64,000 bases of DNA from Umezawaea tangerina (lineage in GTDB: Bacteria > Actinomycetota > Actinomycetes > Mycobacteriales > Pseudonocardiaceae): contig NZ_PVTF01000006.1 in assembly GCF_003002815.1 (NCBI RefSeq), positions 248,001 through 312,000 of the forward strand, given 5' to 3'. The notes beneath the pieces were generated by a model that saw only the letters and a program-made list of their open reading frames with translations, was not told the origin of the DNA and ran no database searches. The translations under genes were made by a program, and so were the position numbers. Positions within the stretch are counted from its first letter, which is position 1. Every line of letters begins with the position of its first letter. Shown here piece by piece: positions 52,590 to 60,806 of this stretch.

Positions 52590-52930
52590 GCAACTATCCG
52601 AACGTTCCGATCCCCTTACGCCGGGGAGTCCTTCACGGCTGCACTTCCAGGCTCTTCACCGCTTCCCTGGCTTTCGCCCTGTTCATTCGGGCTCGACACT
52701 CCCTCGCCCCAGCCGTCACCGGGCAGGTGATCCAACGACGCGGCAGGCTTCACTTCACGTTACGGACCGTTCGGTTGCACGCGCCAAGAGTGGGCGCTTG
52801 ACGCTGGGCTTCGGCCCCGCCCGTTTCCAGACGACACCGCCAGCCTGCTTCCGGGCCTCCTGGCAGCTAACCCGGATCGGACTTTCACAGGCAAGCGACG
52901 ACGAGCTTACGAATCAGCGAATCAACCGCC
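52590..52930 (-). ncRNA. Structured RNA-like segment, possible group II intron fragment
   Basis: Read on the minus strand this stretch has many GAAA/GTGA loops and paired purine-rich arms (for example CTGTGAAAGTCCG, GGAAACGGGCGGGGC, GTGAAGTGAAGCCTGCCGC, AGGGCGAAAGCCAGGG) and no open frame of quality on either strand, a look typical of the folded part of bacterial group II introns. No domain V or maturase is seen. It interrupts what may have been a small plus-strand gene beginning near 52501. Treat as a lead. Confidence 0.3.
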
Positions 52931-52963
52931 TACACGATCAACCACCAACCCTTCTGGACGCAC

Positions 52964-53233
52964 ATGAACGCGATTATGGAACGGTGGATCCGGAGCTGCC
53001 GCCACGAACTCCTCGATCGCACGCTGATCTGGAACCAACGACATCTGCTCCACGCACTGCGGGAGTACGAGCAGTTCTACAACACCCACCGGCCCCACCA
53101 AGGTATTGCCAACGCCCGACCGCTACGGCAACTGCCACAATCGACCACGAACCAAGCCCAGGTCACTGACCTCGACATCCACCGACGGCAGCGACTGGGC
53201 GGCATCCTCAACGAGTACCACCACGCAGCCTGA
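52964..53233 (+). pseudogene. Integrase-core transposase C-terminal fragment
   Basis: 89 residues beginning MNAIMERWIRSCRHELLDRT and continuing LHALREYEQFYNTHRPHQGI match the end of rve-type integrase transposases, including the final catalytic Glu region (N-x-x-E-R-W). The front two thirds, with the first catalytic aspartates, are missing. It is a dead fragment in the insertion-sequence cluster. Confidence 0.8.
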
Positions 53234-53370
53234 CCAGCACGGACGGTATTTTCGGCAAGCACAGCGCGCGGCTGAGGTCGACGTGGCCGCGCGTCGGCAA
53301 GCTGGGGCGCAGGCTGCGCAGGCGGCAGCGGCGGTCGAGGATCCGCCCGACGGCGGGTAACGTTCGAGTA

Positions 53371-54268
53371 AAGGTTGTCCCGTAATGATCGAGTGTGTTG
53401 GCGGGCAGGGGTAACCGCGGTGTTGTCCGCGCCTGGTGGCCGCTCAGGTTGTCATGGCCAGGTTGCGCATCTGGGCGATGCCTCGGGTGGCGTACAGGAC
53501 GCCGTCGCGTTTGCGGCGGCAGTTGCGCAGGATGCTGTAGGACTTCATGTGGGCCAGGGCGTGCTCCACCCGCGCGCGGACGCTCCGGTGGATGGTGTTG
53601 AGGTCCTTCTTCCATTGCGGCAGTGGTGATTGCCCTGTGCGCGGTTTCCGGTAGGGCATGATCACCTCGGGTTTGCCCTGGTAGCCGCCGTCGGCCATCA
53701 CCGTGGCGCCCCGGCACTGCTGGTCGACGTGCGACTCGGTGTAGGCCCGGCAGTCGTTGCGGTTGCCGGGTGTGGGGTCGCCGACCGCAACGATCAGGCG
53801 GGTGTTGGCGTCGATGACGACCTGCATGTTCACCGAGTACCGGTAGTTCTTCGACGAGGCGGACATGCTCCGGTCGTGGGTGGGCACCATGGTTCCGTCC
53901 ACGATCAGCACGGTGTCCGGGCTGTGCTTGCGGGTCACCGGCGCGAGCGCCAGCAGCGGTGCCAGGTGATCCACAACGCGGCCCGCGGCCGACTTCGAGA
54001 TCCCGAACAGCAACGCGACCTGCCGAAACGTCAGATTCGTCCGGTAGTACACCGCCACCAGCAGCACCCGATCCGCCAGCGACAACCCCCACCGCCGACC
54101 GGTGCCGGTCTGCTCACCACCCCGACGGGCCACGACCCGCACGAGCTTGCGGAACACCCGCACCGACAAGCCCGTGAACACCGGCACCCACTTCGGCCGG
54201 TCCGCACTGATCACCTGCTCCACACCAAGATCATCCGCTCGGTCGAGATCGCGTTACGGGACAACCTT
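53371..54268 (-). mobile_element. Complete IS5-like insertion sequence with TA target duplication
   Basis: Terminal inverted repeats AAGGTTGTCCCGTAA at 53371-53385 and its complement TTACGGGACAACCTT at 54254-54268 bound an 898-bp element. Both flanks carry TA, consistent with a 2-bp target duplication. It contains a single transposase gene filling most of the length. Confidence 0.88.
53444..54223 (-). CDS. IS5 family DDE transposase
   Basis: 259 residues. An N-terminal HTH (SLADRVLLVAVYYRTNLTFR, then LLFGISKSAAGRVVDHL) precedes a DDE_Tnp_4-like core: VLIVDGTMVPTHDRS with the first Asp, GDPTPGNRNDCRAY, VMADGGYQGKPEVIMPYRKP with the second Asp, and RARVEHALAHMKSYSILRN with the Glu. The start is GTG at 54223. 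It appears intact and is flanked by matching terminal repeats, so the element may be active. Confidence 0.9.
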   Translation of the reverse strand: MEQVISADRPKWVPVFTGLSVRVFRKLVRVVARRGGEQTGTGRRWGLSLADRVLLVAVYYRTNLTFRQVALLFGISKSAAGRVVDHLAPLLALAPVTRKHSPDTVLIVDGTMVPTHDRSMSASSKNYRYSVNMQVVIDANTRLIVAVGDPTPGNRNDCRAYTESHVDQQCRGATVMADGGYQGKPEVIMPYRKPRTGQSPLPQWKKDLNTIHRSVRARVEHALAHMKSYSILRNCRRKRDGVLYATRGIAQMRNLAMTT

Positions 54269-54334
54269 TAGCGAAGAACGGCCCGTGACCTGTTTTTCAT
54301 GGTCACGGGCCGTTTCGCCTCATTGATGGTCGTA

Positions 54335-55009
54335 TCAGCAGCCCTTCAGCAACGCAGCGCCGGCGCTGGTGAGGGGCTCCTCGACGGTGGTGATGGCAAA
54401 CCGCGACCGTGCCTCGGCCAGCAAACGTCGGGCGATTCCGCGACGCTGCCAGGCCATTGCAGTCCAGATGTGGCCGATCGACTCATAGATCCCATCCTCG
54501 TCGCGGTCGTAAACCACCAGGAACCCGACGAGCCGCCCGCTGTAGAACCATGGTCCGTCCTGTCCGCCGCTGGCGGACGTCGGTGCCAGCATCACCAGCC
54601 ATACGCCCGCTTCACCCGGTGGAAAGTCCCACCCGCACACTCGCTTGTACGCCAAAGCCGCACGGTTGAGCGGGCTGTCGTGCCACGTCCGGGCCGGGCC
54701 GGTGAATGCATCATCGCCGAGCCGGACATCACCGAAGGTGTGGAAGTCGTCATCGAGGTCGACACCAGACATCATCAGGTCGAAGTTGTCGCCTGGAGGC
54801 GGTGCCTGCCAGGACACCGATGGGCCGAGTTGAGCGGTGATCGCCAGATCTGCCCGGTCGAACAGGAACCCGAACTGGGAGAGGATCTCCGGCAGCGACG
54901 ACTCCTCCTCGGCGGTGACGGAGCCAGGGACGAGAGCCGACAGCGCCCGATAGGCTGTGCGACAGGCCTGCTCGATCTCCGGTACTTCCGGGAAACCGGT
55001 GCCGGTCAC
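54335..55009 (-). CDS. GNAT-like acetyltransferase
   Basis: 224 residues. The C-terminal half contains GRLVGFLVVYDRDEDGIYES and IGHIWTAMAWQRRGIARRLL, the latter a good acetyl-CoA binding motif (QRRGIARRLL), followed by AEARSRFAITTVEEPLTSAG. The N-terminal 110 residues are unrecognised. The target is unknown. It belongs to a stretch of small genes that looks like the residue of an integrative element. Confidence 0.68.
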   Translation of the reverse strand: MTGTGFPEVPEIEQACRTAYRALSALVPGSVTAEEESSLPEILSQFGFLFDRADLAITAQLGPSVSWQAPPPGDNFDLMMSGVDLDDDFHTFGDVRLGDDAFTGPARTWHDSPLNRAALAYKRVCGWDFPPGEAGVWLVMLAPTSASGGQDGPWFYSGRLVGFLVVYDRDEDGIYESIGHIWTAMAWQRRGIARRLLAEARSRFAITTVEEPLTSAGAALLKGC

Positions 55010-55085
55010 AGTCCTGCTCCATCGGTGTGCTCATGCGCAAGCGCCGTGGTCGCACGGCGATTGTCGAGCTGCTTGCTCGTCACGG

Positions 55086-55346
55086 TCATCGCGATGGTGT
55101 GCTCGCCGCAGGCTCGTCTCCGGCGGGACGAAGCGGTGGCCACGCGTCCGGATTCTCCAGGACACATGCGGTGATCAGGTAGAGCGCTGCCGGACCGTGC
55201 TGCGACTGGACGAATGCGTCCGCTACACCGGTAGCGGGCCGAAGGCCATGCTCGCGCAGCTGCTTCTCCGTCCATAAAAACGACGGCGCGGCACCGCTGG
55301 CGAAACACGGAGCACCGTTCGGCGCCCATCCCATTGGTTGGCTCAT
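55086..55346 (-). CDS. Small RRQRL-like accessory protein
   Basis: 86 residues from the ATG at 55346, chosen because AAGGAG lies 5 nt upstream. The segment APSFLWTEKQLREHGLRPAT resembles the small RRQRL-motif proteins carried by actinomycete integrative elements (W-x-x-RQLR-x-GLRP). The expected zinc cysteines are not obvious. It supports the view that 54-57 kb is element-derived. Confidence 0.5.
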   Translation of the reverse strand: MSQPMGWAPNGAPCFASGAAPSFLWTEKQLREHGLRPATGVADAFVQSQHGPAALYLITACVLENPDAWPPLRPAGDEPAASTPSR

Positions 55347-55760
55347 ACCTGCTCCTTGAACAGCGATCCGACTGCGGGCGAGTACGCCTTGCTGATCGAC
55401 GATATCCTTCACCGCCGTGGTGACGTCCGAGGTAACCGAGATCCCGCCCGCGAAGCACCCGAATTTCAGCGCAGTTCACCAGAGTGGTCCACCCGCCAGC
55501 GGTGAACACGGAAGGTGTTCGGTCGCATCCTGACGGTAACCACACGTGGAAGGATGCGGCCGTACCTGTGGAGTTCATAGCTCACGGGATTGATCCGCAA
55601 GACCCTGAAAGACCGTTGCGGCGTTTGAGCACGCCCAACGCCGGTCCAGACTCGACCGCAAAGGAATCGCTCTGGGTGGAGCCGGACTACAACACCGTGG
55701 CGAATGAGATCCACCCGGTCGGCGGCAGCCCATTCCGCGACTGGCCCGGCCCGCCGATCG

Positions 55761-56159
55761 TCATGCCCGCGGGCCTGTTGCCTGACGGCAGGCCGTTCGG
55801 ACGAGATGAGCGGAAACTCGTTCTGTATCGAGGGCGTACGGGCCCCAGAACGGAGCGTCGCGGTCAGCTCGGCCTCGACCTGCGCTCCACCGGGTCACCG
55901 ACTCGCGCCGCAACTCCTCCACCAACATGGCGGCTTGTTCCAGCTGCGGTTCGACATAGCCGGGTGCCCACTGCTGCTCCCGTTCCCACCGGGCCACCTG
56001 CTCACGCAGCTGCTCGTCGGACAGTTCGGCCTGGTCACGCTGTTCGACCGGGCGACTCAGCGCCTCCCACACCCGGTGCCACGCCACGTGCCGAACCCGG
56101 CACTGTGCAGCAGAAGTCCGCCAGGACCGCCGACGGCGACCCACTCGCCCTCGCACCAC
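55761..56159 (-). CDS. Hypothetical charged helical protein, possibly a mobilisation-gene fragment
   Basis: Up to 132 residues. The middle (ELSDEQLREQVARWEREQQW, then EPQLEQAAMLVEELRRESV) is a charged helix typical of relaxase or mobilisation protein C-termini; the first 25 residues are Arg-rich and probably not coding. No ribosome binding site stands out. Apart from this ORF, the repeats at 56244-56528 and the hairpin at 56534, the region 55347-56588 shows no supportable gene. Confidence 0.32.
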   Translation of the reverse strand: MVRGRVGRRRRSWRTSAAQCRVRHVAWHRVWEALSRPVEQRDQAELSDEQLREQVARWEREQQWAPGYVEPQLEQAAMLVEELRRESVTRWSAGRGRADRDAPFWGPYALDTERVSAHLVRTACRQATGPRA

Positions 56160-56243
56160 CGCCGACCGTGCGATTCCGGTTCAACCGGAGCATCGCACTC
56201 AACAAACTCCAACATGTGGACACCATGGCGATGGTCGAGAAGT

Positions 56244-56528
56244 CACGGTCAACTGACGGTCAAACGGCGCACCTGAGCGGCGGGCCGTCAATCCGGCGCC
56301 ACTGTCACATCACGGTCACACGATCAATCTCACCACGACCGGTACCACTCCTGTCGTAGTAGCTCACGGACACCACGGCACAGCTTCACGGTCAAACCAC
56401 GGTCAAATGATCAAGCCCGACACGACCGTCGGTCCCCCGTCATCGCCGCTCACGCCATCACCAGCAGCCAATGGAGATCAACCCCGGACACCCGCGAGCA
56501 CTACCGTCCACGGTCAAACCACGGTCAG
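56244..56528 (+). repeat. Phased CACGGTCAA direct repeats (three pairs plus one)
   Basis: The 7-mer ACGGTCA occurs seven times, mostly within CACGGTCAA(A): 56244/56255, 56387/56398 and 56509/56520 as pairs with exactly 11 bp between starts, and a single copy at 56311. Pairs in phase with the DNA helix suggest cooperative binding by a small HTH or recombinase-accessory protein. They end just before the HTH gene at 56589. Confidence 0.65.
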
Positions 56529-56533
56529 AACGA

Positions 56534-56572
56534 CAGAAGCGCCACCGGAAATGACCTCCGGTGGCGCTTCTG
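56534..56572. terminator. 16-bp hairpin terminator
   Basis: CAGAAGCGCCACCGGA pairs perfectly with TCCGGTGGCGCTTCTG around the 7-nt loop AATGACC. It separates the repeat region from the HTH gene, and follows directly on the last repeat. Confidence 0.82.
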
Positions 56573-56588
56573 ACCTGCATAAACAGTT

Positions 56589-56876
56589 GTGGAGCTCCTC
56601 AGCCGTTATTCCAACCGTCCAGAACTCCTGAACCCACTGGTCAGCGCACTGCGCGCGATCCAGACAGACGCCAAGCGCGGCCAGGAAGTGCGGTCTGTGG
56701 CGTCCCCTGTCCCACGGCGACAGGACATAAGGGAGCGGATCGGCGAGCAAGGGTTGGCAGAAATGGCCAAGATGTACCTCGCCGGTTCAACAGCTAAGGA
56801 TCTCGCAACTAAGCACGGTATCTGCGTGAAGACGGTGCGGCGACTCATGAAGGAACGTGGGGCGCGTAAGCGCTAA
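56589..56876 (+). CDS. Small helix-turn-helix protein (recombinase-associated type)
   Basis: 95 residues from a GTG. The N-terminus MELLSRYSNRPELLNPLVSA and the C-terminal HTH (GSTAKDLATKHGICVKTVRR, then LMKERG) match the small resolvase-like HTH proteins that accompany serine recombinases in actinomycete elements. No recombinase is left nearby. It could bind the CACGGTCAA repeats upstream. Confidence 0.62.
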   Translation: MELLSRYSNRPELLNPLVSALRAIQTDAKRGQEVRSVASPVPRRQDIRERIGEQGLAEMAKMYLAGSTAKDLATKHGICVKTVRRLMKERGARKR

Positions 56877-56894
56877 GTTACCGCCCACTTACCC

Positions 56895-56963
56895 AAGTCG
56901 TCCTGATCGGTCGCCTATGCAGCGCCCCCAGCCGAACCCATCGGCTGGGGCACTGTCGTTTAT
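56895..56963 (+). repeat. Direct repeat DR1 with terminator hairpin
   Basis: Begins AAGTCGTCCTGATCGGTCGC and contains the hairpin GCCCCCAGCC/GGCTGGGGC. A similar roughly 70-bp copy lies at 60701-60771, so the two bound a three-gene cassette. The copy here is directly after the HTH gene and serves as its terminator. No gene was found between it and 57152. Confidence 0.72.
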
Positions 56964-57151
56964 GTGTGGTAGTTGCTGGCATTTGAGATTAGCGGGAAAT
57001 CAATGTCAACACCCCAGCACCCGGTAGGCGTAAGGGCCCAATGTCTATGTGGGCGTCGGACTCTCATGTAGTTGTGGCGCATCCTGTAGCACAGTTGTAT
57101 CTTGGACGCCCGCTTTAACCTGAAGCTTCCCAAGATCCATAACCTCGCGAG

Positions 57152-58087
57152 GTGCCCGTGAACACGGAAAAGCCAGAGATCAACCCGCTGTCGTCCGCCG
57201 CGCCGCTACACCTCGCATGTGCTCATTTGCGGGATGCGTGGACAGCACTTCGAGTAAACGGCACTCCTCACAACAGATCCGCGCCGTACTCACTCGGATC
57301 AGCAGGGTCAGAGTCACAGGAGTTTATTTGGAAGGCTGCGGAGTTTGCGATTGTATTCGCAGCCGATAGCGTGCTCGATCACTTGCGGGCGCTGGCTTTG
57401 AGCTACGAGGCGGCGGCGCGTTCTCAGACCACATGGAGTGCCAATGAATGGCCAGGTGTCACCAGTTATACATCCGCTCGGGCGATCTTGGAAGGCTGCG
57501 CACTTGTTGGCTGGTTTACCAACCCAGATATTGATGCCGAAGAGCGCCTTCGCCGAGGAGCACGGATACGCCTCTGGTCGCTGAGCGAGGAGCAGGCCGG
57601 GCCCAACCCTCCGCCTAAGGAAGCTCTGAAGTTTTGGCGCGAGAAGATTGAAGATTGCGGAATGCGCTTCCGCAAGTATGGCCGGGGCTGGGGCATCGAG
57701 GTTGATGGTGAGCCTCGGAACTACTCACACCAAGCCGCGATCAAAGAACTAGTGCCGACAATTGGTCGCAAGTTCTACCACGAGTGGAGCGGGCTGGCTC
57801 ACCACGTGTCGTGGGCATTTGCTGACTGGGGGCGGATGCGCGTCAACGAAGAAACGTCTGCACTGCGCTTCGTCTTCAAGACTCACGCAGACCGCCACGT
57901 GATACTTGTATCCAATCTTGCAGGCATCGTTACCACCGCTGGCAACAGCTTTGCCCGCTACTTTGGTCGAAGCTCCGATGCGCTACTAGCGGCCTATGAG
58001 CAGGTCTTTGCGTATCTTGAAGCAGAGTTTCCGCATATTGAAGCAGCTCAACGACGAATGGATGTGGAACGAGATGGCGAGCACTGA
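57152..58087 (+). CDS. Hypothetical protein (311 aa), cassette gene 1
   Basis: A soluble, helix-rich protein: FIWKAAEFAIVFAADSVLDH, YTSARAILEGCALVGWFTNP, and GRKFYHEWSGLAHHVSWAFA. The Y/H-x-WSGLAHH segment is reminiscent of uncharacterised proteins of the DUF5677 sort but I cannot name the family. Start GTG at 57152, or GTG at 57158. Its base composition is visibly less GC-rich than the first 50 kb, indicating transfer. It is the first gene of the cassette between the two direct repeats. Confidence 0.6.
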   Translation: MPVNTEKPEINPLSSAAPLHLACAHLRDAWTALRVNGTPHNRSAPYSLGSAGSESQEFIWKAAEFAIVFAADSVLDHLRALALSYEAAARSQTTWSANEWPGVTSYTSARAILEGCALVGWFTNPDIDAEERLRRGARIRLWSLSEEQAGPNPPPKEALKFWREKIEDCGMRFRKYGRGWGIEVDGEPRNYSHQAAIKELVPTIGRKFYHEWSGLAHHVSWAFADWGRMRVNEETSALRFVFKTHADRHVILVSNLAGIVTTAGNSFARYFGRSSDALLAAYEQVFAYLEAEFPHIEAAQRRMDVERDGEH

Positions 58088-58205
58088 TGTTCGGTGCGTA
58101 GAGCCACCGGGTCTGCTCAGATCAGTGCGACGTAACGCCACAAGATGATCTACCGATACCATCGGTGTTCGCATGTGCGCGTGCTACCGACGTCGGAAGT
58201 GAGCC

Positions 58206-59489
58206 ATGACTGATTCAGGAAAACCGAGACGTCCACTACGAAAGATTGGCATTCGCCCAAGCGGGTCGATTGCCGGATGGCAGTCACGGGCACAAAAGTC
58301 GGATAGGCCCAGCAGGCGAGTAACCAAGAAGGTAGTGGTAGTTGCACTATTCGTAGTGTCAAACCTTCTGACACTCTTCTTAAGTACTTCTTTTGGCCGC
58401 TACGCGCCTCGACTATTCGCAGAGGCCGAGCAGCAGCTCGACGCAGGCCCACTCATCGTGTTGCAAGAACTACCCTGGCCATTCAAAAAGTGCAGCCCGC
58501 CCACGGTTGCGATGATGCGCTCTGATGTCACTCCGGACTCATTGGTAGGCGACGACTCTCTCGATCGCATCATCGCGTCGGGAGGAGCGTCATGGAACAC
58601 CGGATCACTTTCTCTCAGCCTTCTAACCCCAGACACTACACCCGTATACGTGAACGACATGACAGTGACAGTCTTCTCTAGAGATAGGACGCGCAAACCG
58701 AACTGGGTACGGAGCGTTCTAGCTGGCGGATGCGGCGGTGTGCCAACTCGCATCTATTCAGCCAATCTTGACATCGGGAAGCCTGAAGTAGTGGATCGCG
58801 GAGTAGAAGGCGATGGTGCTGATAAGCCGGGCGTTAGCAAGCCGCTGTCCGGCGCTTCCTTTACTGCTTCCATTGCCGATCCCGCACGGTTCCGACTGGA
58901 TGCAACCATCTGCGATGGCTACGTTGAGTGGGGTCTAGCCATCCACTACAACCATGGTGGTCAAGAGTTCACGAAATCTGTTGGCACGCCCGAACAGCCA
59001 CTGCGGTCTGTCGGCAGTACGAGCCCCGTCCCGTCGTACACGGAAGCGACAGCAGGCGATCTTACTTCGGTAGTACGGGCACAAGACGCGCAATGCACGG
59101 TCACACCCCCAAGCACCGGACAGTCAAGTGCTACTTCTCCTAGCACAGGCAGCAGTAGTACGTGTGAAGCTAAACAGATGGTGGCCGATGCCAATCTGGA
59201 CGCCACGGTGGCGTCGTCACTCATGGAACCTGCTTGCCGAGATAAGTTCGCAGTCGTGTTCGCATCCGGTGAAAGTTCGTCTTCGCTGGGCTACCGGGTT
59301 TTTGCTCGGGACAGCGGACGGTGGCGACAGATTCCCAACGCCGCAACTGGCCCGGCTCACAATGCCATCGATGCCGTGGTGCTTAGCGCCAATGGTGTCG
59401 ACGTACCTAGCTTCAAAGTAGCATACGCTGATTGCATTGAATCAGATACCGCTGGCGTGCTGGTCTTTGCTTCTTGCAAGTCGAAGTAG
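58206..59489 (+). CDS. Membrane-anchored hypothetical protein (427 aa), cassette gene 2
   Basis: A basic N-terminus (about 40 residues) precedes one transmembrane helix, KKVVVVALFVVSNLLTLFLS, and a large outer domain with several cysteines (KKCSPPTVAMM, AGGCGGVPTR, TICDGYVEWG, AQCTVTPPST). A Ser/Thr/Pro-rich linker follows, then a C-terminal domain ending VLVFASCKSK. Type II topology is likely. No family recognised. It lies 118 bp after the previous gene in the same direction. Confidence 0.58.
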   Translation: MTDSGKPRRPLRKIGIRPSGSIAGWQSRAQKSDRPSRRVTKKVVVVALFVVSNLLTLFLSTSFGRYAPRLFAEAEQQLDAGPLIVLQELPWPFKKCSPPTVAMMRSDVTPDSLVGDDSLDRIIASGGASWNTGSLSLSLLTPDTTPVYVNDMTVTVFSRDRTRKPNWVRSVLAGGCGGVPTRIYSANLDIGKPEVVDRGVEGDGADKPGVSKPLSGASFTASIADPARFRLDATICDGYVEWGLAIHYNHGGQEFTKSVGTPEQPLRSVGSTSPVPSYTEATAGDLTSVVRAQDAQCTVTPPSTGQSSATSPSTGSSSTCEAKQMVADANLDATVASSLMEPACRDKFAVVFASGESSSSLGYRVFARDSGRWRQIPNAATGPAHNAIDAVVLSANGVDVPSFKVAYADCIESDTAGVLVFASCKSK

Positions 59490-59640
59490 ATCTCGAAAAG
59501 GCGCCGTTTCTGCGCAGCAGCAGGCCGACTTGAACCACCTTGTATACTGACACGCTACTGCCCAACATCAGAGCGTCATGGGGTAGCTAGGCCAGTCGGG
59601 GCTGTTTGTGCGTAATGGTGGACAAGTAAGGACGCCGCTA

Positions 59641-60576
59641 GTGAACATGCAGAACGCGAAGAAGATCGACCCCAACGCCTATAATGCCCTGGCTGATGCT
59701 CTCTCAGTTATTTACTGGAACAAGCCGCCATGGGCACGCTACCTTCGTGGTCTGCTCAAGGACAACTTAGAGCTATTGACTGGACTCGATCTGACGGGCC
59801 CAACGACCAAGCGTGAGAACTCTGGCGAATTGGTCGAACGTCTCATGGCCAACGAGAGCAAGTATCAGGGTGTCGCGATTTCCCTGATGCTGCGCGTAGC
59901 GAGCATGGACAGCTTCCCAAACCTGAACGCCCAAGAAGACAGCGCCGACCTGATCTCCAAGGCCAAGGACGCTGTCGCAGAGCTGCGCAAGTGGACGAAG
60001 CGCCACCAGGAGATTGCCGAAGCCAACGAACGTGCGGTAGCCGCGATGGCCAAAGCAGCCGCAGAAGCCAGCAGAAGCCGGGCGTTCACTGAGTCACTAT
60101 CTGCCCTCAAGGACGAGTTCCTTGGGATGCACAAGGGCACTGGTACGCCCCAGCAACGAGGCATTGAGCTTGAGAAGTTCCTCAATGCACTGTTCGGGCT
60201 GTTCGACCTCGAACCACGAGCGGCATACTCTCTGGCGAACGAGCAGATCGACGGAGCGTTCAGCTTTGACACCGACGACTACATCTTAGAAGCCCGTTGG
60301 TGGAAGAAAGCCATCGGCCGCGGGCACTTGGATGTCTTCGCCAGCAAGATCCGACGCAAGGGCAAGAACGCGCTAGGACTGTATGCAAGCATCAGCGGTT
60401 TTACCCAGGATGCCCTTGACACCTACGAGGACGGCACACCGTTCATCACCATTGACGGCATGGACATCATGGCTGTACTTGACGGGCGCGTCCGCCTCGA
60501 TGATCTCCTGAAGCGCAAGAAGCGTCACGCCAATGAGACTGGCAACTGCTACTTTCCTGTGGCGGAGATGCTCTAG
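59641..60576 (+). CDS. Restriction endonuclease-like (PD-(D/E)XK) protein, cassette gene 3
   Basis: About 311 residues from the GTG at 59641, which has AAGGA upstream; the frame is open from 59608. The N-terminal half is helical with a coiled-coil stretch (AVAAMAKAAAEASRSRAFTE). The C-terminal half shows a nuclease pattern: RGIELEKFLNALFGLFDLEP (helix with Glu), NEQIDGAFSFDTDDYILEAR (D then E-x-R/K), GHLDVFASKIRRKGKNALGL, and ASISGFTQDAL. This matches restriction-endonuclease-like proteins encoded alone in defence islands. It is convergent with the SMC-like ATPase gene across direct repeat DR2. Confidence 0.66.
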   Translation: MNMQNAKKIDPNAYNALADALSVIYWNKPPWARYLRGLLKDNLELLTGLDLTGPTTKRENSGELVERLMANESKYQGVAISLMLRVASMDSFPNLNAQEDSADLISKAKDAVAELRKWTKRHQEIAEANERAVAAMAKAAAEASRSRAFTESLSALKDEFLGMHKGTGTPQQRGIELEKFLNALFGLFDLEPRAAYSLANEQIDGAFSFDTDDYILEARWWKKAIGRGHLDVFASKIRRKGKNALGLYASISGFTQDALDTYEDGTPFITIDGMDIMAVLDGRVRLDDLLKRKKRHANETGNCYFPVAEML

Positions 60577-60700
60577 CCGTTCTCGCCAGCGCACGAGGTA
60601 CCTTAATTGAGGGTATTTTGACCCATCTCCGCAGATCAGACGAATTCTTGACCACTCGGACAAGATGGCAGTACCACGCACCGCGACCGCTGGTCGCTGA

Positions 60701-60771
60701 AGTCGTCCTGACCGGTCGCCTGACAGCAAGTGCCCCAACCGCGAACGATGGTTGGGGTACATTGTCGTAAA
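60701..60771 (+). repeat. Direct repeat DR2 with terminator hairpin
   Basis: Begins AAGTCGTCCTGACCGGTCGC and contains GCCCCAACC/GGTTGGGGT as a hairpin, then ATTGTCGTAAA; imperfect copy of 56895-56963. It separates the nuclease-like gene from the convergent ATPase gene and can terminate both. Confidence 0.72.
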
Positions 60772-60806
60772 AGCCTGACAATCATCCTCCTGGAAAGTCA
60801 GACAAA

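Noticed and set aside
55484-56359. 291-codon plus-strand ORF
   Set aside because: Composition shifts to Pro/Thr/Arg-rich strings, it overlaps a more protein-like minus-strand helix region and runs through the CACGGTCAA repeats.
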